From BRH-c54 sp965284565 (GTDB lineage: Bacteria; Bacteroidota; Bacteroidia; Flavobacteriales_E; Vicingaceae): a DNA stretch of 64,000 bases. Both the position numbers and the translations under genes were made by a program. Under the pieces are notes generated by a model. The model was not told the origin of the DNA. It saw nothing but the letters and a program-made list of their open reading frames with translations, and made no database searches. Shown here piece by piece: positions 18,560 through 26,943 of the stretch (the stretch's first letter is position 1; each line of letters begins with the position of its first letter). The stretch is from positions 1,302,001 through 1,366,000 of the forward strand of contig OZ260100.1 in NCBI GenBank assembly GCA_965284565.1, in the 5' to 3' direction.

Positions 18560-18928
18560 TTATTGTATTAACTGATAATCTTTTATTAGAAGTCCAGCAG
18601 AAAGACTAAGTTTTTCAGTTAGTTTTCGAACCATATCAATAGTTAATTTACGTTTGCGGTTTAGAACTTCAGAAACTCTACTTTTCCCACCTATTTCAGG
18701 AACTAAGTCAACTTGTTTCAAATGAAGTTCTTTCATTCGTATTTTAATTGCTTCAATTGGGTCTGGAGCTTCAATTGGGTAATGAATATTTTCATAATCA
18801 TCAATTAATAATCCTAGAATGTCTGCTTCATCACTTTCTTTAGTTCCAATTTTTGCATCAAAAATTACATCAAGTCTGTTTAATGCAGCTTGGTAATCAG
18901 CTTCGGTTTTTATAGGTTTAATTTTCAT
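18560..18928 (-). CDS. higA: HigA-like antitoxin
   Basis: A 122-residue antitoxin with a C-terminal helix-turn-helix domain (IRMKELHLKQVDLVPEIG, then SRVSEVLNRKRKLTIDMVRKL). The N-terminal part IKTEADYQAALNRLDVIF is typical of the HigA group paired with HigB toxins. It neutralises the toxin encoded ten bases upstream and represses the operon by DNA binding. The order toxin-first fits HigBA. It is the last gene of cassette C7 before attC7. Confidence 0.9.
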   Translation of the reverse strand: MKIKPIKTEADYQAALNRLDVIFDAKIGTKESDEADILGLLIDDYENIHYPIEAPDPIEAIKIRMKELHLKQVDLVPEIGGKSRVSEVLNRKRKLTIDMVRKLTEKLSLSAGLLIKDYQLIQ

Positions 18929-18938
18929 AACTTATAAT

Positions 18939-19235
18939 TTAAATTGTGTCTGCATTTATTTTATCATATTCAGCATGAGTACCAACGAAACGAATAAAAG
19001 CCCATTGTTTCTCAAAATTGAATTTTACAATTAAGCGGTACGAATTTCCTTTAATGTTAAAAACAATTCGTCCGCTTTTAAGAATACTAGCATTGGCATA
19101 AGTCTTTTTAACATCGTTTGGCGATTTCCAGTTAGAACTTGCTGCTGTGTCATACCAAGTTTTTAAATATTGTTCTGAATCAGCATGCTTTAACCAATAT
19201 GTTCTTAACGTGCTTTTTGCAAATATTCTTTTCAT
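18939..19235 (-). CDS. higB: HigB-type mRNA interferase toxin
   Basis: A 98-residue RelE-superfamily toxin of the HigB type expected to cut mRNA on the ribosome. Family marks are the start MKRIFAKSTLRTYWLKH, the middle WKSPNDVKKTYANASIL, and the strand pair NSYRLIVKFNFEKQWAFIRFVGTHAEYDKI with its conserved histidine. Length is normal. It is followed by higA. Toxin-antitoxin genes in integron-type cassettes are thought to stabilise the array. Confidence 0.92.
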   Translation of the reverse strand: MKRIFAKSTLRTYWLKHADSEQYLKTWYDTAASSNWKSPNDVKKTYANASILKSGRIVFNIKGNSYRLIVKFNFEKQWAFIRFVGTHAEYDKINADTI

Positions 19236-19243
19236 TGTACGGA

Positions 19244-19279
19244 CAAAAGTAATTAAAAGTTCCCAAATATAGAACTTTT
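19244..19279 (-). promoter_or_regulatory. higBA promoter and operator
   Basis: TACTTTTG on the minus strand (19251-19244) is a perfect TAnnTTTG -7 box, ending nine bases before the higB ATG. Just upstream AAAAGTTC (19255-19262) and GAACTTTT (19272-19279) form a perfect 8-bp inverted repeat with a nine-base spacer, the likely HigA/HigBA operator. Confidence 0.6.
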
Positions 19280-19319
19280 AGGGAAAGTTATTTTAAAAGT
19301 TTAGATTTGAAGTAGGTAT

Positions 19320-19585
19320 TTATCTTAACTTAAACATAACGGGGATATTCATGGTGTTTTTCAAATCAGGACATTTATTCGCATTATTCTTTTTAAAGTC
19401 TTTTTCCATTTTATCAAGCGTGTCCCATGCGATATCATCGCAGCCATGACCTAATTTAATGTCTTGTTTTCTATTGATAAATGAGCATGTTGAATCAACG
19501 TCAAAAGTTAAAATAATAGTTCCTTCAATTTTTAATATTTGTGCTTGTTTAGGGTGTTTTATATAATACTGATAACGGTCTCGTG
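19320..19585 (-). pseudogene. Fragment of a TonB C-terminal-domain protein
   Basis: The minus-strand frame ending at the TAA at 19320 reads YIKHPKQAQILKIEGTIIL, then a turn with cysteines and GHGCDDIAWDTLDKMEKD, and finishes MNIPVMFKLR. This is the TonB-C fold (IEGTV-strand, GGCDEEA-like helix, P-V-F-L end). There is no start codon: the frame runs back into attC6 and meets a stop at about 19600. The 5' part of the gene is missing and the break coincides with the attC site, so this is a truncated remnant. Confidence 0.65.
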
Positions 19586-19702
19586 TATGAGCAGTAGCGG
19601 ATTATATGCACTAACTGTTCGGTTAGGTACAAAGATAGCTAAAAGGCAGAAACTTTGACTTTAGCACTTTCCCCGCTATTGCTTATACACATTGTTAGCG
19701 GG
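19570..19702 (-). repeat. attC6, attC-like hairpin site
   Basis: Outer arms TGTATGAGCAGTAGCGG (from 19584) and CCGCTATTGCTTATACA (to 19689) pair around a longer loop. The flanking cores are TGATAAC (19570-19576) and GTTAGCGGG (19694-19702). The stem is shared with attC1 and attC4. Confidence 0.8.
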
Positions 19703-19764
19703 TCGTTGTTTTTCAGTTCGTTAGATTGTTTTCTGTCTAATTTGATTTCTTGTTTCTTATCCGC

Positions 19765-21234
19765 CTATCTGTTTTTAAATGTCGCCTTAAATGTTCCATT
19801 GGGTTGCACCGAAGTAAATCCTTTTGGTTTATCTCCGTCCATTTCAAACGTAACTTTATAACCTTGTTTTCCCTTAACAGTAAAAATGTTTTCTGATTGA
19901 AATTCAAATTCGTCATCTTCTTGTCCTGGTACTTTTGCAATTAATTTGTTGTCTCGAATTTCTAATTCAATTGAAATATTATAGGTTTCTAAAACATAAA
20001 CTCCTGCATATTTTTGTAAATCAACAGTTGCAGACTTTATAGTTCCTTTATTAGTTAATGCGTTTAACTTGCTTCGGGTTTCTGTATTGTCCTTAATTTG
20101 TAATGCTTTTTGATAATTCGTGACAGCATTTGCGGTATCTTTTTGTGCTAAATAATAGTCCGCATACGAATCATAAACATTACTGCTTTCAGGATACCAT
20201 TCAATGTTTAGTTCAAATAATGCTTTTGCTTTATTGTACTGTTTTTTACCCAATGCTTCATAAGCAAAATAGTTGATGAATGCTTCAGGTGCTGCATTCA
20301 TATAGCCCATTTTTTCGGTTACATTTGCATAGTGTGTTTTTAATTTTGACGCAATTAAGTCAGTTGAGTCAGTAAAGTCTTTTTCTGTTGCATCTAAAAG
20401 GTAAAAGTCAAAAATAAAACGCAAACCATCATATTCACTTATCAATGGTACAGTATTATGAGTTTCGTTTTCATAATAGTTTGAGCCATAGATTAATCCA
20501 TTAGTATTAGCTTTCAAAAACTCATCTAACTTAAAAATGGAACGAATATGTTGGGTTTCAAATGACTTGTCATTTTTGAGTTGTGAAAGTTCCATTCCTT
20601 TGGGTAGGGTGTTAGCTGTTCCGATGAATAGGCGTTTACCATTCATATTTTGTTTTGGAAGTTCAGTAATTGTGTTGGTTAAATACTTTTCGTTGTCGTA
20701 CCACATACTTGGTTCAATAGCGATATGAGCATTAAATAGTTCAGGAAAATTAGTAAGAATGTCAATAGCTGTAAGTCCGCCTAACGAATGACCAACCAAC
20801 ATTTTATATGGTGCAGTTTTATAATTCTTGTCTATATGTGGGATTAATTCGGATGAAAGGAACTCAATAAAGGGGTTTGGGTTGTCCAAATCTTTAGAAG
20901 GAATAAAATCTCTAACTCTATTTGTGTTTTCAATGGCAACTACAATCATTTCAGGCAATGTGCCATTTCCGTTGGCTTGACTATGTTGCTGAATAATTCC
21001 AACAGTCGAATAGAAATGTGCACTACCATCTAATAAATACAAAACAGGGTATCGCTTTTCAGGATTTGGATTTTGAGAAGTGATGTTTGGTGTGTAAATC
21101 CAAAGTGTCCTGTTTTCATTTAAAACTTTGGAAGTAATGACTTCTTTTTTACCTATGGTTATATGCTCGTCATTTTGTGCTTTCAAGCAAAAAGAGAATA
21201 GTAAAAAGGCGAATGTTATAAATATTGTTTTCAT
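19765..21234 (-). CDS. Exported esterase (PF00756-like) with TPR tail
   Basis: Secreted alpha/beta hydrolase of the esterase-D/ferric-enterobactin-esterase family. There is a signal peptide (MKTIFITFAFLLFSFCLKAQ), a strand RYPVLYLLDG, the nucleophile elbow GHSLGG (serine about residue 150), and a C-terminal TPR-like pair (ALFELNIEWYPESSNVYDSY, then NAVTNYQKALQI) and a short beta domain. I choose the ATG at 21234 because it begins the signal peptide; an in-frame ATG at 21270 would overlap the XRE gene and spoil the signal. Substrate unknown. It is the last gene of C6. Confidence 0.85.
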   Translation of the reverse strand: MKTIFITFAFLLFSFCLKAQNDEHITIGKKEVITSKVLNENRTLWIYTPNITSQNPNPEKRYPVLYLLDGSAHFYSTVGIIQQHSQANGNGTLPEMIVVAIENTNRVRDFIPSKDLDNPNPFIEFLSSELIPHIDKNYKTAPYKMLVGHSLGGLTAIDILTNFPELFNAHIAIEPSMWYDNEKYLTNTITELPKQNMNGKRLFIGTANTLPKGMELSQLKNDKSFETQHIRSIFKLDEFLKANTNGLIYGSNYYENETHNTVPLISEYDGLRFIFDFYLLDATEKDFTDSTDLIASKLKTHYANVTEKMGYMNAAPEAFINYFAYEALGKKQYNKAKALFELNIEWYPESSNVYDSYADYYLAQKDTANAVTNYQKALQIKDNTETRSKLNALTNKGTIKSATVDLQKYAGVYVLETYNISIELEIRDNKLIAKVPGQEDDEFEFQSENIFTVKGKQGYKVTFEMDGDKPKGFTSVQPNGTFKATFKNR

Positions 21235-21241
21235 AATTGTT

Positions 21242-21457
21242 TTAATTTTCGGATTCTTCAACATATTCAAGAATGTCGGCAGGCTGACAGTCTAAAACTT
21301 TACAAATGGCTTCTAAAGTGCTAAAGCGAATGGCTTTTGCCTTTCCTGTTTTTAAAATGGAAAGATTTGAAAGGGTTAGCCCTACTTTATCGGATAGCTC
21401 ATTAAGCGACATTTTTCGCTTTGCCATCATCACATCAAGGTTTACAATGATTGGCAT
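21242..21457 (-). CDS. XRE-family regulator, YozG-like
   Basis: A 71-residue Cro/CI-type DNA-binding protein consisting of one helix-turn-helix domain (KMSLNELSDKVGLTLSNLSILKTG, then FSTLEAICKVLDCQPADILEY). It sits three bases after the DUF2975 gene. This pairing of a YozG-like regulator with a DUF2975 membrane protein recurs in many bacteria and suggests that the regulator is controlled by, or controls, its membrane partner. The esterase follows directly. Confidence 0.88.
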   Translation of the reverse strand: MPIIVNLDVMMAKRKMSLNELSDKVGLTLSNLSILKTGKAKAIRFSTLEAICKVLDCQPADILEYVEESEN

Positions 21458-21460
21458 AGC

Positions 21461-21997
21461 TTATACAGTTAAGTCGTTTTCGTTTTGTAATTCAATACCT
21501 TTCTTGAAAATGAAAGCAATCGCAAATAGTATTGCCGTCATTAGCAAATAAGCTCCACCGTCACTCCAATATCTTTCAACAATTCCAACATTATAGCCTT
21601 TGTCAGATAGTTGGCTGACAACTTCTTGTGCTATGATGCTGATAATTCCGATTGAAAGCGTGTAATAAGTGATTTTTGTAATAATCCCGCTTACATTTTC
21701 ACTAAATGGCTTTGTTAGGTTTAGTGTTTTGAAAAGCTTAAGTACAACAAAGAAGAGGTAAGCTTTTAATGCTGAAACTGCTACAATTAGAGCAAATACC
21801 AATGTGTAGATTGGCTTACTTTTTAAGTAGAGTTCCGAAAGGTCAAGTCCAAGATGAAGATTATGGGTTGCAATGGGTTTAAACAAACTGAAAACGTAGT
21901 TGAATATCAATGCACCTGTTTGGATGCAGTACCCGAAGAAAATCAGCCAACAAATGACTTGAATTCCTTTCCAAATGAAGTTGTTTCTTTTTGACAT
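21461..21997 (-). CDS. DUF2975 membrane protein
   Basis: About 178 residues with four membrane spans (WKGIQVICWLIFFGYCI, YTLVFALIVAVSALKAYLFF, YTLSIGIISIIAQEVV, AYLLMTAILFAIAFIF), matching DUF2975. I take ATG at 21997 (MSKRNNFIWKG); the frame is open up to 22099 but that upstream stretch runs through the promoter and is not protein-like. First gene of the C6 operon, paired with the XRE gene. Function unknown. Confidence 0.8.
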   Translation of the reverse strand: MSKRNNFIWKGIQVICWLIFFGYCIQTGALIFNYVFSLFKPIATHNLHLGLDLSELYLKSKPIYTLVFALIVAVSALKAYLFFVVLKLFKTLNLTKPFSENVSGIITKITYYTLSIGIISIIAQEVVSQLSDKGYNVGIVERYWSDGGAYLLMTAILFAIAFIFKKGIELQNENDLTV

Positions 21998-22025
21998 ATC
22001 TTTTAATGAGTTAAAATTGATGTCG

Positions 22026-22068
22026 CAAAGATAAAATTTATTTATTGAAAAACAATAAATATTTATTG
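22026..22068 (-). promoter_or_regulatory. C6 operon promoter with palindromic operator
   Basis: On the minus strand TTG (22055-22053), a 19-base spacer and TATCTTTG (22033-22026) fit the -33/-7 consensus. The -33 TTG is part of a perfect 16-bp palindrome CAATAAATATTTATTG (22053-22068), a plausible site for the operon's XRE regulator. Confidence 0.6.
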
Positions 22069-22210
22069 ATGATGAAAATATATTTTTTGAACTTCGCAAT
22101 GAAGCGGTAAGAAACCCTTGATTTTCAAAGCTTTTTTAAATTAGCAGTTCTGAACAAATTAGTCTTTCTTAAACGTGTTGTCTTTTCGTGTACGGATGTT
22201 TTTTTCAATG

Positions 22211-22345
22211 CCCGCTAACGATTAGGCTATGATTTCGTTGTGGAAAATGTCGTTAGACTTTTCCGCTTAGGAAATCAAGCCGAGTAAATGTACAAAACTT
22301 TGGTTTTAGCACAAAGTAACAATGAATTATAGCCATTGTTAGGGT
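22211..22345 (-). repeat. attC5, attC-like hairpin site
   Basis: Cores CCCGCTAAC (22211-22219) and GTTAGGGT (22338-22345). Stem arms GGCTATGATTTCGTTG (from 22225) and CAATGAATTATAGCC pair imperfectly. Same family as attC7. Confidence 0.75.
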
Positions 22346-22955
22346 AAGTTTTTTATTATAATTCAAGTTTGTTAACAGAAACCTTTTCTCCTTTGTCATA
22401 AGTGACAGTTTTTTTTAATGCACCAGTATTATGGTCATAATATTCCCAAACACCATGTTTTTTGTTTTCTTTATATTGTTTTTTTACCCAAAGCTTTCCG
22501 TTTAAGTACATTAATATTGTTTGACTGTTTGAAAAGTGTGATTTTAATTTTTTCTCATTAATGTATATGTCTTGGGCTTCAGGTTTGTCATATTCGTAAA
22601 TGTATTCATAACTTTTTTGGCCTTTTTTATCGTAGTATATTTCTTTTAGAACAAGTCCTTTATCGAAAAAGTCTTCCTTCCTTAAAAATCCATTTTTCCA
22701 ATACTTTTCAATTTTAATATAAATAAGAAATGATGATATTGAATCTTCTATAGTACTTTTAGTTTCATACATTATCTCCTTTTGTTTAATTGCATTACCT
22801 GAGAAGTATTTATACTCAATAACAGTATCTAGATAATTTGTCTTGGAGTTAAATTCATCTCTTTTTGCGGAATTGATTATACTTTGCGAGAATAAATCAA
22901 TTACTGAAAGTAACAATATGATTATTAAGTATTTTTTCATTTTAATTAACCCTAA
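22219..22955 (-). mobile_element. Cassette C5 (single MORN-like gene)
   Basis: Start core GTTAGGGT (22956-22949, minus strand); complementary end core at 22345-22338, 8 of 8. It is a classical single-gene cassette of 0.74 kb. Confidence 0.8.
22356..22940 (-). CDS. Exported MORN-like repeat protein
   Basis: A 194-residue protein with a signal peptide (MKKYLIIILLLSVIDLFSQS) and repeats of the YwqK/MORN type: KNGFLRKEDFFDKGLVLKE, NGKLWVKKQYKENKKHG and WEYYDHNTGALKKTVTYDKG. Such proteins are common in Bacteroidota and have no settled function. The start codon is only 15 bases inside the cassette start, leaving no room for a promoter of its own, so expression must come from the neighbouring attC or upstream. 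Confidence 0.75.
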   Translation of the reverse strand: MKKYLIIILLLSVIDLFSQSIINSAKRDEFNSKTNYLDTVIEYKYFSGNAIKQKEIMYETKSTIEDSISSFLIYIKIEKYWKNGFLRKEDFFDKGLVLKEIYYDKKGQKSYEYIYEYDKPEAQDIYINEKKLKSHFSNSQTILMYLNGKLWVKKQYKENKKHGVWEYYDHNTGALKKTVTYDKGEKVSVNKLEL

Positions 22956-23082
22956 CGGCCAAGTATAAGAGCAGTAGCGGATTTCGAAGCGATTACCTTT
23001 CCGTTACTACCTAAGTTTATTAAATGCACAGACTTTTGATTTACCACTTCACCCGCTATTGCTTTTATACAATGTTGTAAGC
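22949..23082 (-). repeat. attC4, attC-like hairpin site
   Basis: Stem arms AGTATAAGAGCAGTAGCGG (from 22961) and CCGCTATTGCTTTTATAC (23053-23070) between cores ACCCTAAC (22949-22956) and GTTGTAAGC (23074-23082). The stem is almost identical to attC1. Confidence 0.85.
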
Positions 23083-23173
23083 TGGCCTTTTTTCTTTTCA
23101 AGTCGTGGTATATCTGTGTTTTATTGTTCATTTATCTTGTCTTATTTTCGTCTGTCTGGCGTGTGTGTTGGCT

Positions 23174-23218
23174 GTTTTTAAAATTTTAGAGGGGAAGGAA
23201 TTTTAAAAAAATAATTTT
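23174..23218. repeat. AT-rich inverted repeat, left copy of C4
   Basis: On the minus strand it reads AAAATTATTTTTTTAAAAT, a C-rich middle, then AAAATTTTAAAAAC. The plus-strand stretch at 30398-30440 has the same two ends around a G-rich middle. The two copies are inverted and bracket the C4 operon. Confidence 0.5.
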
Positions 23219-23233
23219 CCTTCGTATGGCAAA

Positions 23234-23300
23234 GGTGGAAGCTCTTTTGCAATTTTTGGTTTGTGCGTTGGCTTGTGTGAATTGCAAATGTGCTTACACC
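23234..23300 (+). other. Structured internal-loop element El1 (left end of C4)
   Basis: Outer stem GGTGGAAGC/GCTTACACC, internal loop TCTTTT opposite AAATGTG, inner stem GCAATT/AATTGC, terminal loop containing GTGCGTTGGCTTGTG. Non-coding, immediately after the stop of the RelA/SpoT-like gene. Confidence 0.7.
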
Positions 23301-23311
23301 TGTGGGTTGGC

Positions 23312-24286
23312 TCATATTCTAATTAGTTTGTCTTCTATAACTTCTCCTAATTCAGGAACTATCATTTCAGATGTTATCAATATTTTTTGTTTATTTCTGT
23401 TATTTTCATTCTGCAGATAATCTGTGATTTTATCTGGTTTAGCATTAAAGACAGATTGAACAACTATCAGGAATGGAGAGAGATTTCTTGTTAATATCCC
23501 TCTTCCTTGTTGTTTTTCAAGTACTAATATTTCATTTAATTCAGGCAAACTCAATCCAATAGCTTCAATAAAACCAATAATATTTTGGGCTAATCTTCTT
23601 CTGTCTGCAGGCAAATCTTCTGGCTTCCAATGATTGAGTATCATTGAAATTAGTTGATTTACCTTTTTAACTTCTTTATTTTCTTTTTTTAATTCTGAAA
23701 TTTTACTAAGCTCTTCAACGCCACTAATGGTAACTTCTGCGTGTTCCAAAGCCGCCTTAACTTGATATGCTATTCGTTCTTTTGACCAATTAATTTTATC
23801 GGATTTGTAAATTAAATCGTGGGTTGCTATTGACCAAGCGTGTTGTAGAAATGTCTTTATCTGAATTTCAAAAATTATTTCATACAAATTAGGAGCAAGT
23901 TCACCCGTATCAAAGTCTTTAAGGGACACATAAAGTCTTAAATCATCAAAAGGAAAAGAAAAAGAATCTTTATGTGTAAAATTTCTTGATTTTGGTCTTT
24001 TAAATCTGATATTAAAATGTTTGGATATAAAATTTTCTGCTGAGGAAATTTCACTCAAGTTTTTCACAACAATTGTTGATGCAAATAAGTCTTCGAATAT
24101 TTCTGTTTTGTCGAACCTTCCCATTTCGACTTTCATAGCAAAACTTTCAACCTGTTTAATTCTACTTTCGTAGTGCCAACGATCATTTTTATTAGACTTT
24201 ACAATTTCATCAACCTTACTCTTTACAATCTTGAAGTATGGTAGGTTTGTATTGTAGAGTTCTTGAATCGATTGAACTATTTTCAT
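23312..24286 (-). CDS. RelA/SpoT-domain nucleotide synthetase-like protein
   Basis: A 324-residue protein whose residues 30-190 resemble the RelA/SpoT synthetase domain. The first conserved block is TEIFEDLFASTIVVKN (in place of the usual iDlvGvRiv), then FDDLRLYVSL (the Y-S-H strand region), and EIQIKTFLQHAWSIATHDLIYK carries the catalytic glutamate and the Q-AW-H-YK helix. The rest is helical. It lacks hydrolase and regulatory domains, like small alarmone synthetases and toxSAS/CapRel toxins. Position as last gene of a restriction-modification operon suggests a defence or abortive-infection effector. Several basic residues differ from the canonical set, so activity is uncertain. Confidence 0.75.
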   Translation of the reverse strand: MKIVQSIQELYNTNLPYFKIVKSKVDEIVKSNKNDRWHYESRIKQVESFAMKVEMGRFDKTEIFEDLFASTIVVKNLSEISSAENFISKHFNIRFKRPKSRNFTHKDSFSFPFDDLRLYVSLKDFDTGELAPNLYEIIFEIQIKTFLQHAWSIATHDLIYKSDKINWSKERIAYQVKAALEHAEVTISGVEELSKISELKKENKEVKKVNQLISMILNHWKPEDLPADRRRLAQNIIGFIEAIGLSLPELNEILVLEKQQGRGILTRNLSPFLIVVQSVFNAKPDKITDYLQNENNRNKQKILITSEMIVPELGEVIEDKLIRI

Positions 24287-24288
24287 AA

Positions 24289-25326
24289 TTAAATAGAATT
24301 ACTCAAGGCTACCAATCTTTCTCTTCTTTGAGGTAAATCAGTTACTGCTCCTTTTGAATTGTTAGAATAATTCAAAACATCCTCTTCTATTACTTCCCCT
24401 GCATCCTGCATTTCTTTTACTTTAGAAACTTTTTCCATAAACGTATCATAAGCTTTAGCAAAATCAACAGGGTTTGGGGGATTATTTAGATGTATGTATG
24501 CCCACAAAGTGTAATAGTTATTATTAGAACCAGAAGCATATTTTGTAATTGCTCCATTGTGATTATCTGCAGCTAAAATGAATTCCTTTATTTCATTAAG
24601 CCTATTTGTAAAATCTTCAAGGCTAAAATCTCCAGACTCTTGAAGTTCTTCTATTTCATCATATTTTGCATAAACTTCATCAATATAGCCTTGGTCAAAA
24701 CCGACAATCTTATTCTCAAGTACAATCATTATTAACTCTGAAACAAATTGAACATTTTTCATTCTCTTGTCACGACCTCTTGTACTTATTTTAAAATCCC
24801 ACCAAAATTCTACGTCTGATTCTTCTTCGACAAAATTTATAAACCAACCGTTATATCTAGCGTGTCTCAATTCCTGTGGTAACAGGTTTCTTGCATTTCT
24901 ATTTACCCTGTCAAACACTTCTTCTATATTATTTCCATCAATGGAGTCAATGAAATCAACGACTAACGTGTAATCCCAAAACCTTCTTTTATATTCAGGT
25001 GTTAAGTCCTTGAATTTTTTACCATTTAAATTTACATCTCCAAAGTCAGGTGCAATTGAAATTTTACTTTCAAAGAACGATAATATTGTTTCTAATCTTT
25101 GTTTTCCGTCCACAACGTGATATTTAGTATATCCTTGATCATTTACCGTTCTATGAATAAAAATTGGTGGTGCTGGATAATTTCGAAAAATTGTGTCTAA
25201 AAAGAATTTTCTGTCTTTTGAACTCCAAACACTTTTTCTTTGATAAGGTGGTTCCAAATCAAGTTGGTTGTTTCGATACAAATCTAAAAACCAAGTTATC
25301 TGTTGAGTTGTTGGTTGTCTCTTCAT
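24289..25326 (-). CDS. DUF262 protein (GmrS/ParB-Srx-like N domain)
   Basis: A 345-residue protein with the DUF262 fold: PYQRKSVWSSKDRKFFLDTI and the nucleotide-binding or hydrolytic motif VVDGKQRLETI (DGKQR at residues 73-77, a variant of DGQQR). The DUF1524 HNH nuclease half seen in GmrSD enzymes is absent. DUF262 proteins are frequent in phage-defence operons. It lies two bases upstream of the RelA/SpoT-like gene and nine bases after the second methylase, so all are one operon. Confidence 0.85.
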   Translation of the reverse strand: MKRQPTTQQITWFLDLYRNNQLDLEPPYQRKSVWSSKDRKFFLDTIFRNYPAPPIFIHRTVNDQGYTKYHVVDGKQRLETILSFFESKISIAPDFGDVNLNGKKFKDLTPEYKRRFWDYTLVVDFIDSIDGNNIEEVFDRVNRNARNLLPQELRHARYNGWFINFVEEESDVEFWWDFKISTRGRDKRMKNVQFVSELIMIVLENKIVGFDQGYIDEVYAKYDEIEELQESGDFSLEDFTNRLNEIKEFILAADNHNGAITKYASGSNNNYYTLWAYIHLNNPPNPVDFAKAYDTFMEKVSKVKEMQDAGEVIEEDVLNYSNNSKGAVTDLPQRRERLVALSNSI

Positions 25327-25335
25327 TTTTAAGTG

Positions 25336-26943
25336 TTATTTATTCCTATTTAATCTCCTTGACGAAAGCTTTTTCCAAATGCTATCCGCAAGTTTTATTT
25401 CTTTATCTGTAAAGCCATAACCATCTTTCAGGATTTGCTTATTGGTGATTTTTAAAATTTCATTAATGCTCTTTTTCTCTCGCATCATTTTGTCAATGGT
25501 GGTAAGTAAATCAGCGTTTTCGGTTTGGTAGGGGAGCAGTATTTTTCCTGCTTCGCTTGGCATTAGTTCTAAAACACCACCGCCATAACTACGACCAACA
25601 ATTTCGGAAAAAGCCAAAGACAATGAATTGTAAAAACTGGCAATGAATGCGTTTTTGTCCGTGTCTTTATTCATAAATACACGGTGCATTGTGTCCGTTG
25701 TATATGCGTTTGCTTCGTTCAGAATTAAACGAGGATAGAGATTATTTCTTCTGATAAATAAGGCATCAGAAAGTTTGATGGAAGGAATTACAAACCAATC
25801 ATCACGAATGCCTGTTTTGTAGCCTTTGTTTACGCCCATTGATTCGCCCATACGAATGTATGAGTTAGCTCCTTTGTGTCCGTTGATTTTCTCTTTGGCT
25901 GGAAACACCAATAAATGGGCTTTGGCTTTGGTTTGTCTATTAAGTTTCCAATCCTTTTCCGTGAAAATTACGCTATTGACCTGAACACTTCTGCCAACCA
26001 TTGGTTTTGCATATTCTTTCAGGTCGTAAGCTTCTACAACAGGCAAAGGAACGGTGAAGTAATCATTTGCACCTGTCGTAATGCCAACTTCTACGTTGGC
26101 GTAATTTCCTATTGTCGGAACTTTTCGTTTTTTGGCAATCTGTTCTAAAAAGTCAATTTCTTCTTGCTCTAAAAAGTAGTAAGTCCATTTGTTTGACTTA
26201 AAATCTATCTTTTTAGATGGACTTTTCAGAATATTTACATCCAAATTTTCAAGGTCGGAAGCGTCTTTTAATTCTAGGTGTTCAATCAAATGTGAATCGC
26301 TTCCGTTTTTCTCGCAAAGCAGTAAAACAACTTCTTGCTGAATGTCAGGAAATACCAACTTTTCAAAAGAAATGATATTGATTTTATTGTAGAAATGAGC
26401 CAAAAACTCACGGAGTTGTTGAGCATAAGAAACTTGCAACAATTCCGCAGGAATAACAAAACCAATCTTTCCTTTTTCTTTGAGCAACAAACTTGAACCA
26501 ACCACAAAAGAAACCCAAGCATTGGTCAATTTGGAATATTTTAGTTTAGCTCGATTGAAAACTTTAATGGCTTCATTTTGCTGTTCTTCCTGAAAGTATT
26601 GATAACGAATGTAAGGCGGATTACCGACCACTAAATCAAATTTTTCTGTGGTTTCGTTGCAATACAAATGAAAGTCAGTATTGATAACATTCTTTTTGTT
26701 GAGTTTAATCTTTTCGGCTTTTTCCGCTTCCTCTTCATCAAACTCAATGGCTGTTACCAATTTGAATTTATGGTTGTTCTCTTTCAATTGTTCGAGAAAA
26801 ACTCCATCACCACAACTTGGTTCTAAAATTTCATAGTCTGAACTTCCATTGATGCCCCATTTCAAAATGAATGCAGCAATTGGCTCGGGTGTGTAAAATC
26901 CACCTCTCAATTTCTCGGCTGTTGCGTTCTTAATTAGCTTCAT
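25336..26943 (-). CDS. N6-adenine DNA methyltransferase (Eco57I-like)
   Basis: A 535-residue gamma-type methyltransferase. The SAM-binding motif I is EILEPSCGDGVFL (about residues 38-50) and the catalytic motif IV is VVGNPPYIRYQYF with NPPY at 108-111. A TaqI-C-like specificity region follows (GNYANVEVGITTGANDYF). It has no nuclease domain. The start overlaps the end of the large RM gene by 14 bases, showing translational coupling. It may provide second-strand protection for an asymmetric Type IIG site. Confidence 0.9.
   Translation of the reverse strand: MKLIKNATAEKLRGGFYTPEPIAAFILKWGINGSSDYEILEPSCGDGVFLEQLKENNHKFKLVTAIEFDEEEAEKAEKIKLNKKNVINTDFHLYCNETTEKFDLVVGNPPYIRYQYFQEEQQNEAIKVFNRAKLKYSKLTNAWVSFVVGSSLLLKEKGKIGFVIPAELLQVSYAQQLREFLAHFYNKINIISFEKLVFPDIQQEVVLLLCEKNGSDSHLIEHLELKDASDLENLDVNILKSPSKKIDFKSNKWTYYFLEQEEIDFLEQIAKKRKVPTIGNYANVEVGITTGANDYFTVPLPVVEAYDLKEYAKPMVGRSVQVNSVIFTEKDWKLNRQTKAKAHLLVFPAKEKINGHKGANSYIRMGESMGVNKGYKTGIRDDWFVIPSIKLSDALFIRRNNLYPRLILNEANAYTTDTMHRVFMNKDTDKNAFIASFYNSLSLAFSEIVGRSYGGGVLELMPSEAGKILLPYQTENADLLTTIDKMMREKKSINEILKITNKQILKDGYGFTDKEIKLADSIWKKLSSRRLNRNK

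Larger units (their letters stand above)
18468..19575 (-). mobile_element. Cassette C7 (HigBA plus TonB-C fragment)
   Basis: Distal cassette. Start core GTTATCA (19576-19570, minus strand). The end core at 18542-18548 matches only 5 of 7 positions and the terminal site is deleted, so the cassette is probably fixed in place. Confidence 0.65.
19576..22218 (-). mobile_element. Cassette C6 (esterase, XRE, DUF2975)
   Basis: Start core GTTAGCGGG (22219-22211, minus strand); complementary end core at 19702-19694, 9 of 9. Contains three co-oriented genes and its own promoter. Confidence 0.8.

Noticed and set aside
23226..23420. Plus-strand frame starting at El1
   Set aside because: It is G/T-rich hairpin sequence plus the antisense of the RelA/SpoT-like gene.
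24289..25326. Full GmrSD modification-dependent nuclease
   Set aside because: The DUF1524 HNH half is absent from both DUF262 proteins in the window.
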